Shown piece after piece: positions 35,747-48,539 of a stretch of 64,000 nucleotides of DNA. The stretch comes from Caenorhabditis remanei. Taxonomy: Eukaryota; Nematoda; Chromadorea; Rhabditida; Rhabditidae. Location of the stretch: contig NC_071329.1 of the NCBI RefSeq assembly GCF_010183535.1, forward strand, positions 8,742,001-8,806,000, written 5' to 3'. The translations under genes were made by a program, and so were the position numbers. The notes beneath the pieces were generated by a model. It saw only the letters and a list, made by a program, of their open reading frames with translations, made no database searches and was not told where the DNA came from. Numbering within the stretch: position 1 is the first letter of the stretch; each line of letters starts with the position of its first letter.

Positions 35747-37108
35747 ATGAACGCCAACGTCTACTCGATTGTCTGCTTCCTCTCGTTCCTCGTTCTTTGC
35801 ATTTCAGCACAATTGGTAAGTGACTCAGAAGAAAAGATATGTATAGTGGGAGAGGGAAAAACACGGAACACATATCTCTTACAAGCGGAATCATTCGATT
35901 GACTCAAGTGGATTTACTCGATTTGTGTTCTCATTCTATTTGTTTTTTGATTTTCAGCACGCTGACAATGCTGGTGAAGTGGAAGGAGTCGTCGACAAAC
36001 GCTCACCATACAGGTTAGTAAACAGGATGTCTGAAGGAGGAGATATTGAGTTACTTCTGATCGTTCAGATTCTGAAAATAAGATGGGATGAGGTTTGAAG
36101 ATTAGGGGGAACAGGTGGCTGCCGGAATCAGTAACCAGGAAACCGTAATAGGATAAATAGACAACCTACCGTAACCCTACAGTAATATTCTAGTCTCAAA
36201 GGAAAACTGCTACAGTAGTCTATCTGATTTGCTAATTTTCGACTCTCCTCACTCAACACGGACGTGTTTTGATCCAACTTGTCCAAGATTCTCTGACGAT
36301 TTCTGAATTTCTGATTCGAGACGACTTTTCTTTCCAAAAACACGCTCGTAAATTTTCAACAATCATAATATTCTAATCTACTCTCTCCTTCCTTCTCTAA
36401 ACCAAAACAACTTCAGTTGTCCACTCTCGTTTCCAAAAAGATAAATTCAGCAGTAGTTTTCCAGACTTTAATGGTCCAATTGGGAATCGGATTCCGCATT
36501 AAAAAAGGGGATTCTCTCTCAATTGAAAAGTAGGATACTCCCAGATTAAAGTCAGTGCAAATAAACAAATATTCGCGGGAAAGAAGTTAAACGATGAATT
36601 AAAAATTCGTAATAAATCTGCATAATTACAGGGCCTTCGCATTCGCAAAACGTAGTGACGAAGATCTCGAATTCCTTGAGAAACGTGCAAGATACGGATT
36701 CGCAAAGAGGTAAGAGATCTGAAGAAGGGATAGGTTGACGTCAGGGATTCAGAGGTGACGTGCAGGATGGAACTGATCGGAATTTAGATAATTAGGAACA
36801 AAAATTTCAGGAATAGTTTTCATTCGTCACGTTTCTCTTCTTTTGGAAGAAAAGTGGCTACTGTAATTCATTTGAATAGTAATAAGATCTCAATAGTATC
36901 AAAATACCTGGTATTCTACCTATTGAGTCTAGACTAGCCCTTCTGAATTCATTAGTTTTGGAGGTCTTCTTTTTGTGAGAACTATTCCAAAAAGATTCAA
37001 AATATTCTCATTTTCAGATCTCCATACAGAACATTCGCTTTTGCCAAACGTGCCTCTCCGTACGGATTCGCATTCGCCAAGAGAGGACAATTCTCGTCGT
37101 TTGCTTAA
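35747..37108 (+). CDS. nlp-18: Neuropeptide-like precursor NLP-18 (FAFA peptides)
   Basis: A 97-residue neuropeptide precursor from exons 35747-35815, 35958-36013, 36632-36709 and 37018-37108. Exon 1 is a signal peptide (VYSIVCFLSFLVLCISAQL). Dibasic KR sites release SPYRAFAFA, a SDEDLEFLE spacer, ARYGFA, SPYRTFAFA and ASPYGFAFA, followed by a GQFSSFA tail. This set matches C. elegans NLP-18, with small changes in the acidic spacer. The peptides end in Ala and lack an amidation Gly. The role is secreted signalling through G-protein-coupled receptors. An AATAAA lies at 37330-37335. I recall the C. elegans gene as F33A8.2. Confidence 0.97.
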
Positions 37109-37329
37109 TAATTTCTTCTTCCTTTTTTAGTTTTTCCCTCCTCCTCCCTCATCTCTTTTGTGTCTCTCTCTCACCATTAATTTCTCTTTTTATTTATGTT
37201 TTTATTCCATCTCACCCCGTCTATCCACTATTCTTAAATGAATAGAACGTTGTTGCAATGTGTGTGTTCTTATTTCATTTGCCACCAAACTGATTAGTGC
37301 CGACATTGTGAAATGAAAGCGAGAAGAAA

Positions 37330-37335
37330 AATAAA
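37330..37335 (+). terminator. Polyadenylation signal of nlp-18
   Basis: An AATAAA lies 222 nt after the nlp-18 stop. The 389 bp between nlp-18 and the convergent let-858 stop hold only the two 3' UTRs. Confidence 0.55.
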
Positions 37336-37497
37336 ATTGCGTATTTTGTGAACTATTAAAAACAATCGTGCGATACGTTTTGAACACTTCATAGAAGCCC
37401 CCAAGCGAGTTTATGTATCAGGAAATGTTTTTTTAAACAGAAAAGATTTGAAACAAAAGATCAATCAAATAAATAAAAATAAAGAACGATCAAAAGA

Positions 37498-40400
37498 TTA
37501 GTGACGACGGCGACGGTCATCTGATCCAACTTTCTCCTCGCGACGACGATCATCATCGTACCTTCTTCTCTCTACCTTGTCACGGCTTCTGCTTCGGTCA
37601 CGACGATCACGACTTCTACTTCTTTCCTTCTTATCACGACGACTTCCTCTCTCTTCACTGCGGTCTCTACGGCCACGATCTTTACGTTCACGGCGTTCGT
37701 CATCAGAATCTCGACGTTGACGACGTTTGTCGGTGGAGTCATCTCGGTCATCACGACGATCACGGCTTTTTCGCTCACGACGGTCATAATCTGAATCATG
37801 ACGATGACGACGTTTGTCTCCACGATCTTCAGGTTCCTTGCTACGATCTCGATGGCCACGATCACGACGATCTTCTCCAGAGTTCCGACGATCTCTACGT
37901 GAATCCTTCTTCTCAACGCTTCGATCCCGGCGTCTTTCCTCAGATTTACTTTTTACTTCTCTCTCGTCCTTACGTCTCTCAGCTTTATCATCTCCTCGTT
38001 TCGCATGATGATCGGAGCTTTTCTCCTTCTGATTCTTCTTTGATCCTTCATCACTCTTTTTCTTCTTCTTTTTGGGTGGCTCAACGGAGGAGTCAGATTC
38101 AGATGATGAATCAGATGAATCAGAAGAGCTGTCTTCAGAATCAGAGGAGTCCGACGAGTCAGATGAATCTGAAGAATCTGAAGATGAGTCCGAGCTACTC
38201 TGTGCTGCCTTCAGCTCGTCCAGCATTCCTTTCTTTTTCTTAAGACCTTTGGCTAGCCATTCGCGAAGTTCAAGTCTGGAAAACAAAACAGTTATTGTGA
38301 CGACAACAATAAGGTCAATGAACTTACGTCAATCCTCCTAGACCAATCATTGTGAAGAAGTTGATGGAAAATCTGGCACTATTTGGATCAGTGCGTGGGA
38401 ACAAACCAGTAAAGCAGTGAGCGAGAGTTCTGAAAATAGAAGATACATACTGAAAATGGGTATGAAAAGAAACTTACGGATCAGTCACTCTGGAATGAAG
38501 TTTTAACATCCCCATTGCTTCGACAAGTTCCATGAAAATGTATTTGATGTAAATTCTTCCAGCAGATGTCGTGTCCTCTTCAGTCATCTTTACATCCGCC
38601 ATAATTTTCCAGTCGATAGCATCAGTAGAAAGAAGATGTGCCACGAGACGAGCCAAGTTTCTCAGTTTAGTGATGTCGATTCTGTGAACTGTGGCGTATG
38701 TGTCTTGGCACAGTTTTTCGAAACATTGTTGATATTCCAAACGGAGGCGACAGAAACGCTCAACGAGCATTCCATAGAAACGTTCATATGTACGTTGTTG
38801 GGCACAGCAATCGACAAGCATAGCACACAGCTCATTCTGAAATCATTCACTCATAAGTCTGGATTTTGTAAATCGGAAATACCTGAAGATTATCAGGAAT
38901 TTTCATTTTGAGAAGTTTGTGAGCAGCTTCTTGGTAGTCGAGCGATGATTGAAGTGTCAAGTAGACTTCTCTGAAATGAAATTCGTTTAGATTTTTTAGA
39001 GAAACTTGTTTTTTACCTTCTGAAAGCAGTAAGATTTTGATCAGTGTTATCAATAATCTCTGTTGTCTTCTTCGGAGCTTCCTCCACGTCACTTTCATCG
39101 TCTTCATCTTCCGATTCCTCCTCTTCACCTTCAGATATATCTGCATCTCCGATGATTTCTTTGCGGATCTCTTCATAGACGTTTTCATTCTTTTCGAATT
39201 CTGGATCTAGTTTGAACACATCTGAAAGAATTGAATTATTATTTCTGCTTCAGTAGAGGGAGACTCACTGAGTCCGTTCTCTGGATCAACAGCATCTTCC
39301 AAGTTAAGTGTATGGATGATCTGATCTTCTTCTTCGATCAAATCCAAGTCTTCGATGACCGCCGGATACGCCTGCAATTATTCTTCATCATTGTTGCCTA
39401 ATAGCGGATGACGCTGTGCGCATTTTTATAAACACATCCAAGCTTCTTTTGGCAGCAGTACCAGCTGACAACGCCATTCAATTAGCGAATCGGTGAAATG
39501 GAGATGGGGGAGGGTAGCAAAAGAAGTGGGAGGAACAAGATTTTCCAACAAGGATTATGCTTATGGATGCGTGCGCGGACTGCCCTCAATTGCCATCTTC
39601 ACGAGTATACAATACGTCGTAAGGCGATACCAAGACGACCATCGGTCAGTATTGCGTGATGATGAATGTCCACTACGCTCTCGTTCTTCTCGTTCTTTTA
39701 GCTGTCAGTGTCCTTTCGGATCAAGCGGTAAGTGCAAATGGTCGAGATTATCTCATTATCTTTTTATAGGATCCTGATGCGCAATATCGAAAAGATTTGA
39801 AACAAATCAACTACTACAATTGGCTACTTCATCGTCATCGAACTGAAAAGCAGAAGATCGAGAAAGTCAACAAGTGGGTTCTCGGAAGAAATATTGTACT
39901 TTTACAAGCAAATCTTGCTGATAATTCTGTTTCCAGTGATATCAAAAATGCTCGACTCGTGAAGTTACAGGAGATTTTGGACACTCCAGCTCCGCATAAT
40001 GTGAGTTCACTGAAACTGAACTATGAATTTTATTTTATTAGAAGTTCTTAATTTCTGTTGACCATTAAGTGCAGTACACAAAATTTTTAAGGTCTCACTA
40101 ATTGCAACGGAAACAGACTTTGCGAAAATTCGTCGATTTGTGCACCCGGTTGGAAACAAACCAGTCACTGAGTCGATTGCAGAACTAACTGCGATTCTTT
40201 CTCCTCAAAGAAGACAAGCAAGACAAGGAGATGCGGCCGGAAAACAAGAGAAGCCTGAAGGTCTCGTCGAGTTCCAACTTTCCGAAAGAGAATATCAGAA
40301 ATTTTCCAAATTTTTGAATAAGAAGACTATGAGAAAGAAGTTAACATAATTAATAACTTTAGGTATTGCTTATTAAATAAATCATTATTTATTTTAATTT

Positions 40401-41751
40401 TCTCACCGCAAATTTGTCCTTTCTGATCTGCATCGCAGTTTCAATCATGTACTGAATACGACGATCCAACGCGATCTCCGATCTCTCAGTTTCCATTAAA
40501 ATAGCACGAAGACGGTCGAAGACACTATTGAGAGCTGCGGGAGCAATCTGAAAAATACTCCAGCGTGACAAATAAAATAAGTGAACTATTTACCTCCATC
40601 AACTTAGCTCCACATTCTTTCAAGAACGCGATAGCCACTTCGACAGAATCATCAGTTGGCTCCTCGAGCATCAGAATCATAATCTCAAGAGCGAGCACTT
40701 CGTGAGCTACTTGCTGATTGATTAAGTGAGCAATGAATTTAATTACATTAACAGTAACACCTCTGTCATTTCTGCGGAAACTTCTCTTGAACTGAACAAT
40801 GAGACGACGCAGTAACAGCTCTCCGACATGTGGGAATTTCGAATTGATCACAGCGACAAGTGCAGCGTAAACATTAGAAAATCCTGGAGAAAATGCTTGA
40901 GCTTGAATAATGTCACGACAAAGAAGTCCTCTAAAAATTAAAAATAATTAAATCAAATCAACCACAACTTCAACTTACTTTGAACGAATAACGTTCTCTT
41001 GGAGCAACTCTCTCACAATTTGTACAAGATTTTTGGAATTTACTCTGTTAACCAATCCGTGAATTTTCTTCTTCATTCTTTCCCAATTCATACGTTGATA
41101 CTGTTCACTCGACTTGTCAGTAATCTGCTGCTGCATTAACCGCAATTTGGCGGGAGGAATGTAAGCACCTCCTGTTCTTGTCCGTAAAAGATCTTTTGGA
41201 TCATTTTTCTTTTTCTCGTCCGATGGTTTTGGAGCTGGTTCGGGTGATTTATCTCGAGCAGGAGATCTTCGTCGAACTGGAGACTTCTGCCGGATCGGAG
41301 ATCTCTGTCGAGCCGGAGCTGGAGAGCGAGAAGGAGAACTAGACCGGGATTCTCTTTAAAAAATTTTTCATCATTTATTAAATCAATGAGTCAAATTACC
41401 TGTGCCTTTTCGGTTCCGGTGAAGCCTCCCGACTTCTGTCACTCGGAGGTGTAGCTGGTTGTTTGTCATCGTCCTCGTCATCACTTTTCCCAGATCTCTT
41501 CGACTGTAAAAAAGATTTTCAGGTTCTGTACTTTTTCGCAGATTAACTCACCTCTGGACTACTTTCACGAGATTCTCTGGGTGAAGCTGAGCGGCTTTTC
41601 TCACTGCCTGATTTTGGAGAATCTGGCTAAAAAACAACTTTATAAGAAAGAAAAATGAACAACTCTATACCTGCTCTGTTGCCGCTTCATCTTTTTCTTC
41701 GTTTGTAGCCGCTGGGGGAGAGTCGGGCGAAGGAGAACGACTCGACGACAT
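37498..41751 (-). CDS. let-858: LET-858 / nucampholin (CWC22 spliceosome factor)
   Basis: Nuclear CWC22-family protein that works in pre-mRNA splicing and deposits the exon-junction factor eIF4A3 (family knowledge). Twelve exons give 915 residues: 41671-41751, 41552-41626, 41400-41503, 40979-41353, 40594-40930, 40407-40547, 39269-39371, 39017-39221, 38883-38970, 38478-38836, 38328-38429 and 37498-38275. In order there is an SP/RS-rich N-terminus, then [11 protein letters not shown] (149-158) leading into the MIF4G domain. A linker with [10 protein letters not shown] and an acidic patch follows, then the MA3 domain (about 460-590). A long Ser/Asp tract and an Arg/Asp/Glu-rich tail (RRDRS and RDRRD repeats) end in RRRRH. 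The intron 39372-40406 contains another gene on the plus strand. I recall the C. elegans gene as F33A8.1, of very similar length. Confidence 0.97.
39659..40349 (+). CDS. Small secreted protein of unknown function nested in a let-858 intron
   Basis: A 164-residue protein from exons 39659-39727, 39770-39873, 39937-40000 and 40092-40349, all phase-compatible. Exon 1 encodes a strong signal peptide ([17 protein letters not shown]). The mature part is hydrophilic and basic: a helical [20 protein letters not shown] segment, then [19 protein letters not shown], and a C-terminal region with [11 protein letters not shown] and [16 protein letters not shown]. There are no cysteines in the mature part and no recognised domain. 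The last acceptor is TTTTTAAG rather than CAG. An AATAAA lies at 40377-40382. The gene sits wholly inside the let-858 intron 39372-40406 on the opposite strand. It might be a peptide precursor, but I see no convincing KR-bounded repeats. Confidence 0.8.
40377..40382 (+). terminator. Polyadenylation signal of the nested gene
   Basis: An AATAAA lies 28 nt after the stop of the nested gene and 25 nt before a let-858 exon on the other strand, so the nested transcript probably ends inside the host intron. Confidence 0.65.
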
Positions 41752-44700
41752 TTCCTTAATGAACTCTTGTTCACGAAGAAGAATATTATCGGAAAATCGA
41801 TAAAAACGAAAGAAAAAACTGCAAAAACAGTTCAATTCAACAGAAATTCGTTTCGAAAAATAAAATTTTGCTTTCAAAAAATTTCTGTCAAGTGTTCACC
41901 ATAGGGCGCGCTTGCATTTTCCATTTTGGCGCGAGTTTCAAATAACATTTTTCGTGTCATTGATAGTCTACTAGGATTAGTACTAATATTAGTGGCTTTA
42001 AAATTATTTTGAAACGTTGTTTTTACTCGAAGCTGTTGATCAGGAAATTTTACTTAACTTTTTAAAAAATCTGAAGGAAAACAACCAATAAATACTTATA
42101 AACTATGTTTTCTTTTGAATAATTCGCTGTTTCGATGAATTAATTTGCATTAGGTTATAAGAATAAAACATAAAATGTATAGTCCCGGAATATAGGTACG
42201 GAACGCAGTATTATTTGAAAACCAAAAAAGCAGAAAAAACAATAAAAATTTGCTAACGTTGTTATAAAATATATCTGATTAGTAGCTTACTGTAACTATC
42301 TGTAACTAAATTTAAAATATTTTCATAGATAAGTATATCTGGAATTGTTCTTGGAGTATCTTATGATCCCGATTTTCTTAATTAATAATAAATTTTTTCA
42401 GGCACTTTCATTCTCCATCTTCCCATTTCAATTCCTTTATTTTTCACGATCACAAATTGTTTCTTTACCTGAAAATAACATTCTTAAAAAAACAACATTT
42501 ATTAGTGCTCCAATTGAAAATTTGCTACAAAAACCAGTATTTTCTTCCAATCAGACAGCTTGATCTAGCTTTTTGATGACCAATAAAACAAGTGCTTGTC
42601 GGTCGAATAGGACAGAAAAATATTGGGAAAAATCGGAACAGGTTACTCTGTTGTAATATTTTATTATTTTTTGTTCTTCTGAAATTCAGATATCGGATCT
42701 TTAATTTCATAGAACAAGTTTTTTCAAGTTGGTCCCTAAGAATATTCATAAGAAGGTTGTCCAACGCAGTTATCTTTTCCAAAAAAATCTGAGACTTTTG
42801 GAAGCAGATCTGATTTAAGTTTTCGTGTTTAATTTGTTGCAGCAACCGTTTTTTCAACAGACTTGCTTCTGGATAACGTTTCAGCTTTCTAAAGTTTCAC
42901 ATTGTGCTTTGTCAGATGAAATTTGTTTTCTCTGTTTCAGAATATTGGAAAAACATGTTACTGTAGTCGTATCCCCAAACTGTCTTGTAACTTTTGCACC
43001 CTTGAAAATCCAATAAAACGAAAGTTCCAGTAGAGTGACTTTCAAAAACACCTTCCGTTCACCCCCAATCGCGGGCCTTCGCTTATTTGAGGCTTCAATA
43101 GAAAAAGTATAAAACTGTACCCTGTCATGGTCAACCCATCATCCTTGAATTGACTAGACACGTCCTCTTTGCCCAAATTATAATATTTTATCAGTTATCA
43201 CTGTGTTGTCTACCTCCTTCATATTCTCCACAGCCCTCTTCCTCCTCTTTTTTCACACCGAATTTGTTTACAATCGAAGCATGAAATCGGTGAAAAAGGG
43301 AAGAAATAAATGATATTTCGTCCTTGAGGCTACCAACCGAAAGTGAGAGAAACGTAGTAAATTTCGAGTGGTATCTACGATTGAAATCTCATCACAAGGT
43401 GGCAATGGCTCCGACCGAAAGCGAAAAAAGTGGTTTTTCTTTTCTCTTCTTCTCGAAAAGATTACCATCTTCATCGGAATTTCGTTGACAATCTGACAAA
43501 TGGAGCCGCCTGTCGAAGGTCATTTTGTCCCTCTCTCAAAGTGGTCAACAACAAATCATCAAAGATTTTCCGTGTTTCTTTTTGTTTATATCTGCAACAT
43601 ATAAAATGGAGGAAAATGAGAAAAAGAGGAAAACTGAAATGCGATCGAATATCTGATATGACGCTTGTTTCCGTGGAGAAGACGGTTGGAGAGACATGTT
43701 CGAAACCAGGTGTTCAGATGAGAAATAGAGAAGGATTAGGCAATTTGTAGGATAAACATTGATGTAATCGAATTGAAGCAGAAGAAGCAGGTGTTTTATA
43801 AATGGCATACATATAGATATGATTATCAGTGATTATGAGATTTATTACAAGTGATTATTAACGAATTATGTCAATTAGAAAAGACAATACTGGGGGTACG
43901 GTAGTTTGAACACTTTCATCGTCTGTATGAAGAGGATTTGATGATTTCAGATGCATTCACAAGTTTGGATTTGTACTTCTACAGTAACCTGGAAATGGAT
44001 ATTCATATTTTCATAGTATTGTGTCAAAAGATTTGACTCATTTTTGCAAGGCTGAAAGCATTTTCTCTCCAATCAGGAAATGCGATCACACGAGAAAATC
44101 TGAAAATTCAGTTGTTCAATTGCTCCATCTCAAAACCTTCAAAGACACTCTGGAATCTTCACAACTATTCACATAAATGTTATAACAGAGATCAGAAGCA
44201 ATTAATTTGGAAAGTGTGAATACCCTCTCTTTTTATAGATCTAGCTTACGCAAATAGTCATACTGGTAAGCGATCTCAACCTAATACTTGTTTTTTTTTT
44301 CAGACTCAGTCCCCACTCTTTTGTATTCATCATTGAAACAATGATATCTCCTTTTCTGTTACAACCTGTTAACCTTCAAAACTTTCTCCCCTCAGACACA
44401 TTATAACATCGAAAACTTTTTAGCCATGCTTTATCACCTATCTTCAATTGGAACAAGACGAATGGACATTAGTCGTTTACAATCAAGTTGTTGTATAGTG
44501 ATCTGGATGTTTATAGAGAGGAGGTGTTGTAAATAAACAAACTATAATCAAGTATGAATACATTTCAGAATTATTGAGAGGATTACTCGAACTTTTAACA
44601 CAAAACAAGATGAAAACAATTCCTAGTCAGCTCGGTCTATAGTGTGCTTCCAAGCTTTGAGTTCCATCAGATAAGCTATTTTCAGAACGCATCCCTCGTT

Positions 44701-46685
44701 CTTCAAGTTGACTTCTGAACTTCTGATTTAGATAGAATCCAGGCCTTCTCTATTTCAAAAGGGAATCCCCATGAAGCTTCTCATTTTCTCTTCTTTCCAA
44801 TTTCTCGTTTTTTGCATTTATTAACCTCATGTGGCGGTGAATATGACCTTTAGCCGGTAGGCTTCTTTATTCTTTTCAACTATTCTGTATTCATCATTAA
44901 AACGGGTGTCAAAACAGTTGCCATTGAAATTGTCATAAAACTGTTTCTTCATTCTTCTTGATGGCCCCAGGTAAAAACGAGCGACGACGTAATACGCATA
45001 GATTACACCGTCTGAAAAACTGCGACAAGAAGAAGGAGAAGAAGCAAAAAAGAAAGAAGGAGAAGTGTCTCGCAGATGATATCTCTAGTTGCCGAAAGAG
45101 GCTTCTCTTTTTTCTTTCTTGATCGCACCGTCCGTACCGTCCGTGTATTGGACGTGAGTGTTAAGTTTTTTTGGGGATAGACTTATCGCCTTCCGCAGAT
45201 CTTCATCACTTCCTCTAATTGAATACGCAACATTTGAAATGGAGAAAAGAACAAAATGAGGTGATAACATAGTTTGAGTATTGGTATGCATTGAATCTGG
45301 AGTAGACTGAAATGATGAAGAAGAAAACGTGGTGGAGGGTTCATAAGAGAAGGAGTAGAAGACAACTTTATGATTATGACGGCCTGTTTACATTACAAAC
45401 AGTCGGATACCTCATTGTCGAAATCGTTCGAAATGTGTGTGTGCTTCTACGGGAAATCCTTGAAAGATGACGATGAATGAAGAGAAGTGATGGGATTTTA
45501 TATTATGATTCTGCAACGAATTAGTTGAAATCTTTCGTCTTTTCTGTCCTTCTGCAAACGAAACTATAAATCGAATTAGTAGGATTTGATCGTATTGAAG
45601 GAATCTTCGGTTGTGGGGAATAATAAACTTTTCTGTAAGTGATTTCTGAGAAACAAACTGGGAAACTGATTAAATCTGTCGATGAGTTAGAACCCTTGAG
45701 AACTGAAATTTACTGATTCGATTCAGTCAACAATAAATATAAAATGGAGCTAGGAATTTCAGAGTAATGCTCCAACATCCACTTTAGCGAGGGCAAGACT
45801 ACACATTCACATGTTCCAGGTAGTTTTTCATCAGAAGAAACTCAAATAGGGAAAAGACCTGCCAAAAACATGGCTCGATACTGTTTAGAGCTCCCTCCAT
45901 ATGAGGGCATATCAGAAACACTACGAATATGAGGATCTGAAATCCGTTTGAAATATCAATGCGTCTGACATTAGACTAGTAACTTCCGAAAGTTCTACTT
46001 GATTTCTTCTCTTCTAATTTTCTAGTCTAGATACACTTTCGAACATAATAAATACTGGGGATATTCCTGTTGGACGAGGAAGTGATACGATATGATAAGA
46101 TATCGCAAAATCTTCTAATTCGAACCACGAGGTCACTATACAAACTCCAGATTTTTGAGCATTTCAGAGCATCGTGACACAACCTCGTTTCCAATTAGAT
46201 GAACGATGCATTTGGAACACTTTATTTTGGAACACCAACAACTCTTCTTCAAATTTCAGTTGAAAAACTGTATATTTTACGTATCAAAAATTGAAATAGT
46301 CAAAGTTCACCGGAAAACAACTTCCTCATTTCGCCTTCACAAAGATCATATCTTACTCGTTGTCCTTTCACTTTCTATGCCATTCAGCTCATCGAACAGT
46401 TACAAATCTTTTCGCCGCTACCTATTCAAAAAACGACCTTGATTACTCGGAAAAGGCGATCTGTATCTACTCATCAACTCATTTTCAGCCCTCCCCTTCT
46501 CCTCTTCCAATCTCTCTCTCCCTCTTCATTTCCCATCACAGCAACCCTGTATCTCTCATCGGAGGCGTGGTTTCCCTCCGCGCCTGTCGTTTTTTTGCTG
46601 CCGATCTGCTTTGTTTTGGCAGCATGAGAGGAGGCAAGTGTATAAAAGTGCGTGAGGGATGGCAGGTAAATCAGCAGCATTCGCC
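41752..46685. other. Intergenic region, no gene supported
   Basis: These 4.9 kb lie between let-858 (minus) and a collagen (plus), so they contain two divergent promoters. Open frames are short and lack splice-consistent structure. The last few hundred bases before the collagen are pyrimidine-rich. Confidence 0.5.
46641..46648 (+). promoter_or_regulatory. TATA box of the plus-strand collagen
   Basis: TATAAAAG lies 45 bp before the ATG at 46686. Many nematode collagen genes have such a box, and the convergent collagen has the same octamer at a matching distance. Confidence 0.7.
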
Positions 46686-47730
46686 ATGTCTTCTACCGAT
46701 AACGAGAAGAAGCTTTGGGTAGAGGCCGAGTCCCTCCGCAAGGTCGCCTTCTTCGGCATTTGCATCAGGTATTCATTTTATTTTAATTTCTATATTTTAC
46801 TTCAATTCGATATGTATTTTCTCATGTTCATTTTTAATTTTCTAGTACCATTGCCACTTTGACCGCCATCATTGCTATCCCATTGTTGTACAACTACATG
46901 CAACATGTTCAATCCACCCTCCAAACCGAGGTAACCATTCAAATCCCTATCTTTCTTTCTTCTAATTCTCTTTTTAGGTTGACTTCTGCAAACATCGTAC
47001 CAACGGTCTCTTCGACCAATACGAGCGTATGCAACAATTGAAGGGAGTCCGTGGAAAGCTCATCGTTAAGCGTCAAGCTGGATACGACGCACCTGCTGAT
47101 GCCGCTGTTCAAGCTACTACTCAATCATCTGGAGGATCATGCTGCTCATGCAAGACTGGAGCCGCTGGACCACCAGGACCACCAGGAACTGACGGACAAG
47201 ACGGAAAGGACGGACTCTCTGGACCAGACGGACAACCAGGAGCTGATGCTGATCCAGAGGCCACTCCATCTGAGGCTGACTTCTGCTTCGATTGCCCAGC
47301 CGGACCACCAGGACCAGCCGGAAACGCCGGACCAAAGGGAGCCCCAGGAAACGCTGGAGCCGACGGACAACCAGGAGCCCCTGGAAACGCCGGAGCCGCT
47401 GGAGCCCCAGGAGCCCCAGGACCAGCTGGACCAGATGGACAACCAGGATCTGCTGGACAAGATGGAGCCCCAGGAGTCGTCGAGGAGGTCGCCGTCCCAG
47501 CTGGACCACCAGGACCAGCCGGAGCCCCAGGAGCCCCAGGAGCCGATGGACAACCAGGAGCCGCTGGACAACCAGGACAAGACGGACCACAAGGACCAGC
47601 CGGAGACGCCGGATCCGATGGAGCCGCTGGACAACCAGGAGCCGCCGGAGAGCAAGGACCAGCTGGAGAGCCAGGAGCAGGAGGAGGCTGCGACCACTGC
47701 CCACCACCAAGAACCGCTCCAGGATATTAG
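46686..47730 (+). CDS. Cuticle collagen (306 residues)
   Basis: Exons are 46686-46768, 46846-46930 and 46978-47730. The N-terminal non-collagen part has a membrane segment at about residues 20-48 ([19 protein letters not shown]). A VDFCKHR motif begins at residue 57, with a subtilisin-like cleavage site VKRQ at residues 86-89. Paired cysteines (SCCSC, FCFDCP, CDHCPPP) flank Gly-X-Y blocks rich in GAPGN, GADGQPG and GPAG. The protein ends in the family's RTAPGY. The Gly-X-Y part is nearly all GGA/CCA codons, a bias typical of highly expressed collagens, which also creates long spurious frames on both strands. Role: cuticle structural trimer subunit. An AATAAA lies at 47811-47816. Confidence 0.95.
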
Positions 47731-47810
47731 AATGTTGTTTTATGACTACATTTATGTATATTTTCTGTGTTCTTTCGTTTTGTTTTCGTCTCAATCACCA
47801 TGATTCTCAG

Positions 47811-47816
47811 AATAAA
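47811..47816 (+). terminator. Polyadenylation signal of the plus-strand collagen
   Basis: An AATAAA lies 81 nt after the TAG stop. Confidence 0.7.
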
Positions 47817-48451
47817 TTACTCTATATCATTCAATTTCTCTTGACTTTTCTTTGTTTAGAAAGACAGTTTAACCTGGAAAAGAACCAGAACAATTCTGTA
47901 AATTCGTTAAATGTATTAACGAAATCTCCAAAAAAAATCTTCAAAATACAAGAAATTTAGTGAATGAGATAACCAGAGACCGCCCCTAATTTGTTTCACA
48001 TGACAACTTGTCTCGTCATAAAAACACGTATTCCTCCGTTTCCCTCCCTTTATAAGACAATCAGTTTGTTGTAGAAGATATCAAAATCCCCTTCAAATGT
48101 ACACACACACCTATTAGGTACATGATTCAAGCAGACGGAGGGTAATAGTGACAGGGTAGGTGAAGTAAACGACACCAAAAAGTCATCATGAGATACCCAC
48201 GCGTCGACCGGTTTCAGTTGGAAATGAGGGAAACGGGAGGATTTGGGAATGGTAATGGAATGGTGTTCCGAATAGTTTGTTGGTTTTTTGGTGGATATGT
48301 GAATTATGTGAATTATGTGAACTCTCGGAATATATTAATTGGTTTCGATCAGAAACCGATTTCTTTCAAAACATCTTTTTTAACTCAGCCTCGAGAATGC
48401 ATTTTGCAATTATTCAGATCAAAACAAAATGAATAATTCTACTTGAACAGT
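47817..48451. other. Spacer between two convergent collagens
   Basis: No gene is supported. An 82-codon frame at 48188-48436 has a small GTGAATTAT repeat but no gene-like signals. A 14-base string with overlapping MluI, SalI and AgeI sites lies at 48199-48212. Confidence 0.5.
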
Positions 48452-48457
48452 TTTATT
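48452..48457 (-). terminator. Polyadenylation signal of the minus-strand collagen
   Basis: TTTATT on the plus strand is AATAAA on the minus strand, 83 nt past the stop codon. Confidence 0.65.
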
Positions 48458-48539
48458 TGTCCGTGTTTTTCAACTACTTTCAGTCATGAGATACTCTCTT
48501 ATCGAAAAGAATGAAAGACAAAAATGGAAAGAAATGAAT

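Noticed and set aside
47117..47794. Long minus-strand and alternate-frame ORFs across the collagen
   Set aside because: They are shadows produced by the GGA/CCA repeat codons of the real collagen frame.
48188..48436. 82-codon frame between the collagens as a gene
   Set aside because: It has no acceptor, donor or polyadenylation signal, and it includes a simple GTGAATTAT repeat.
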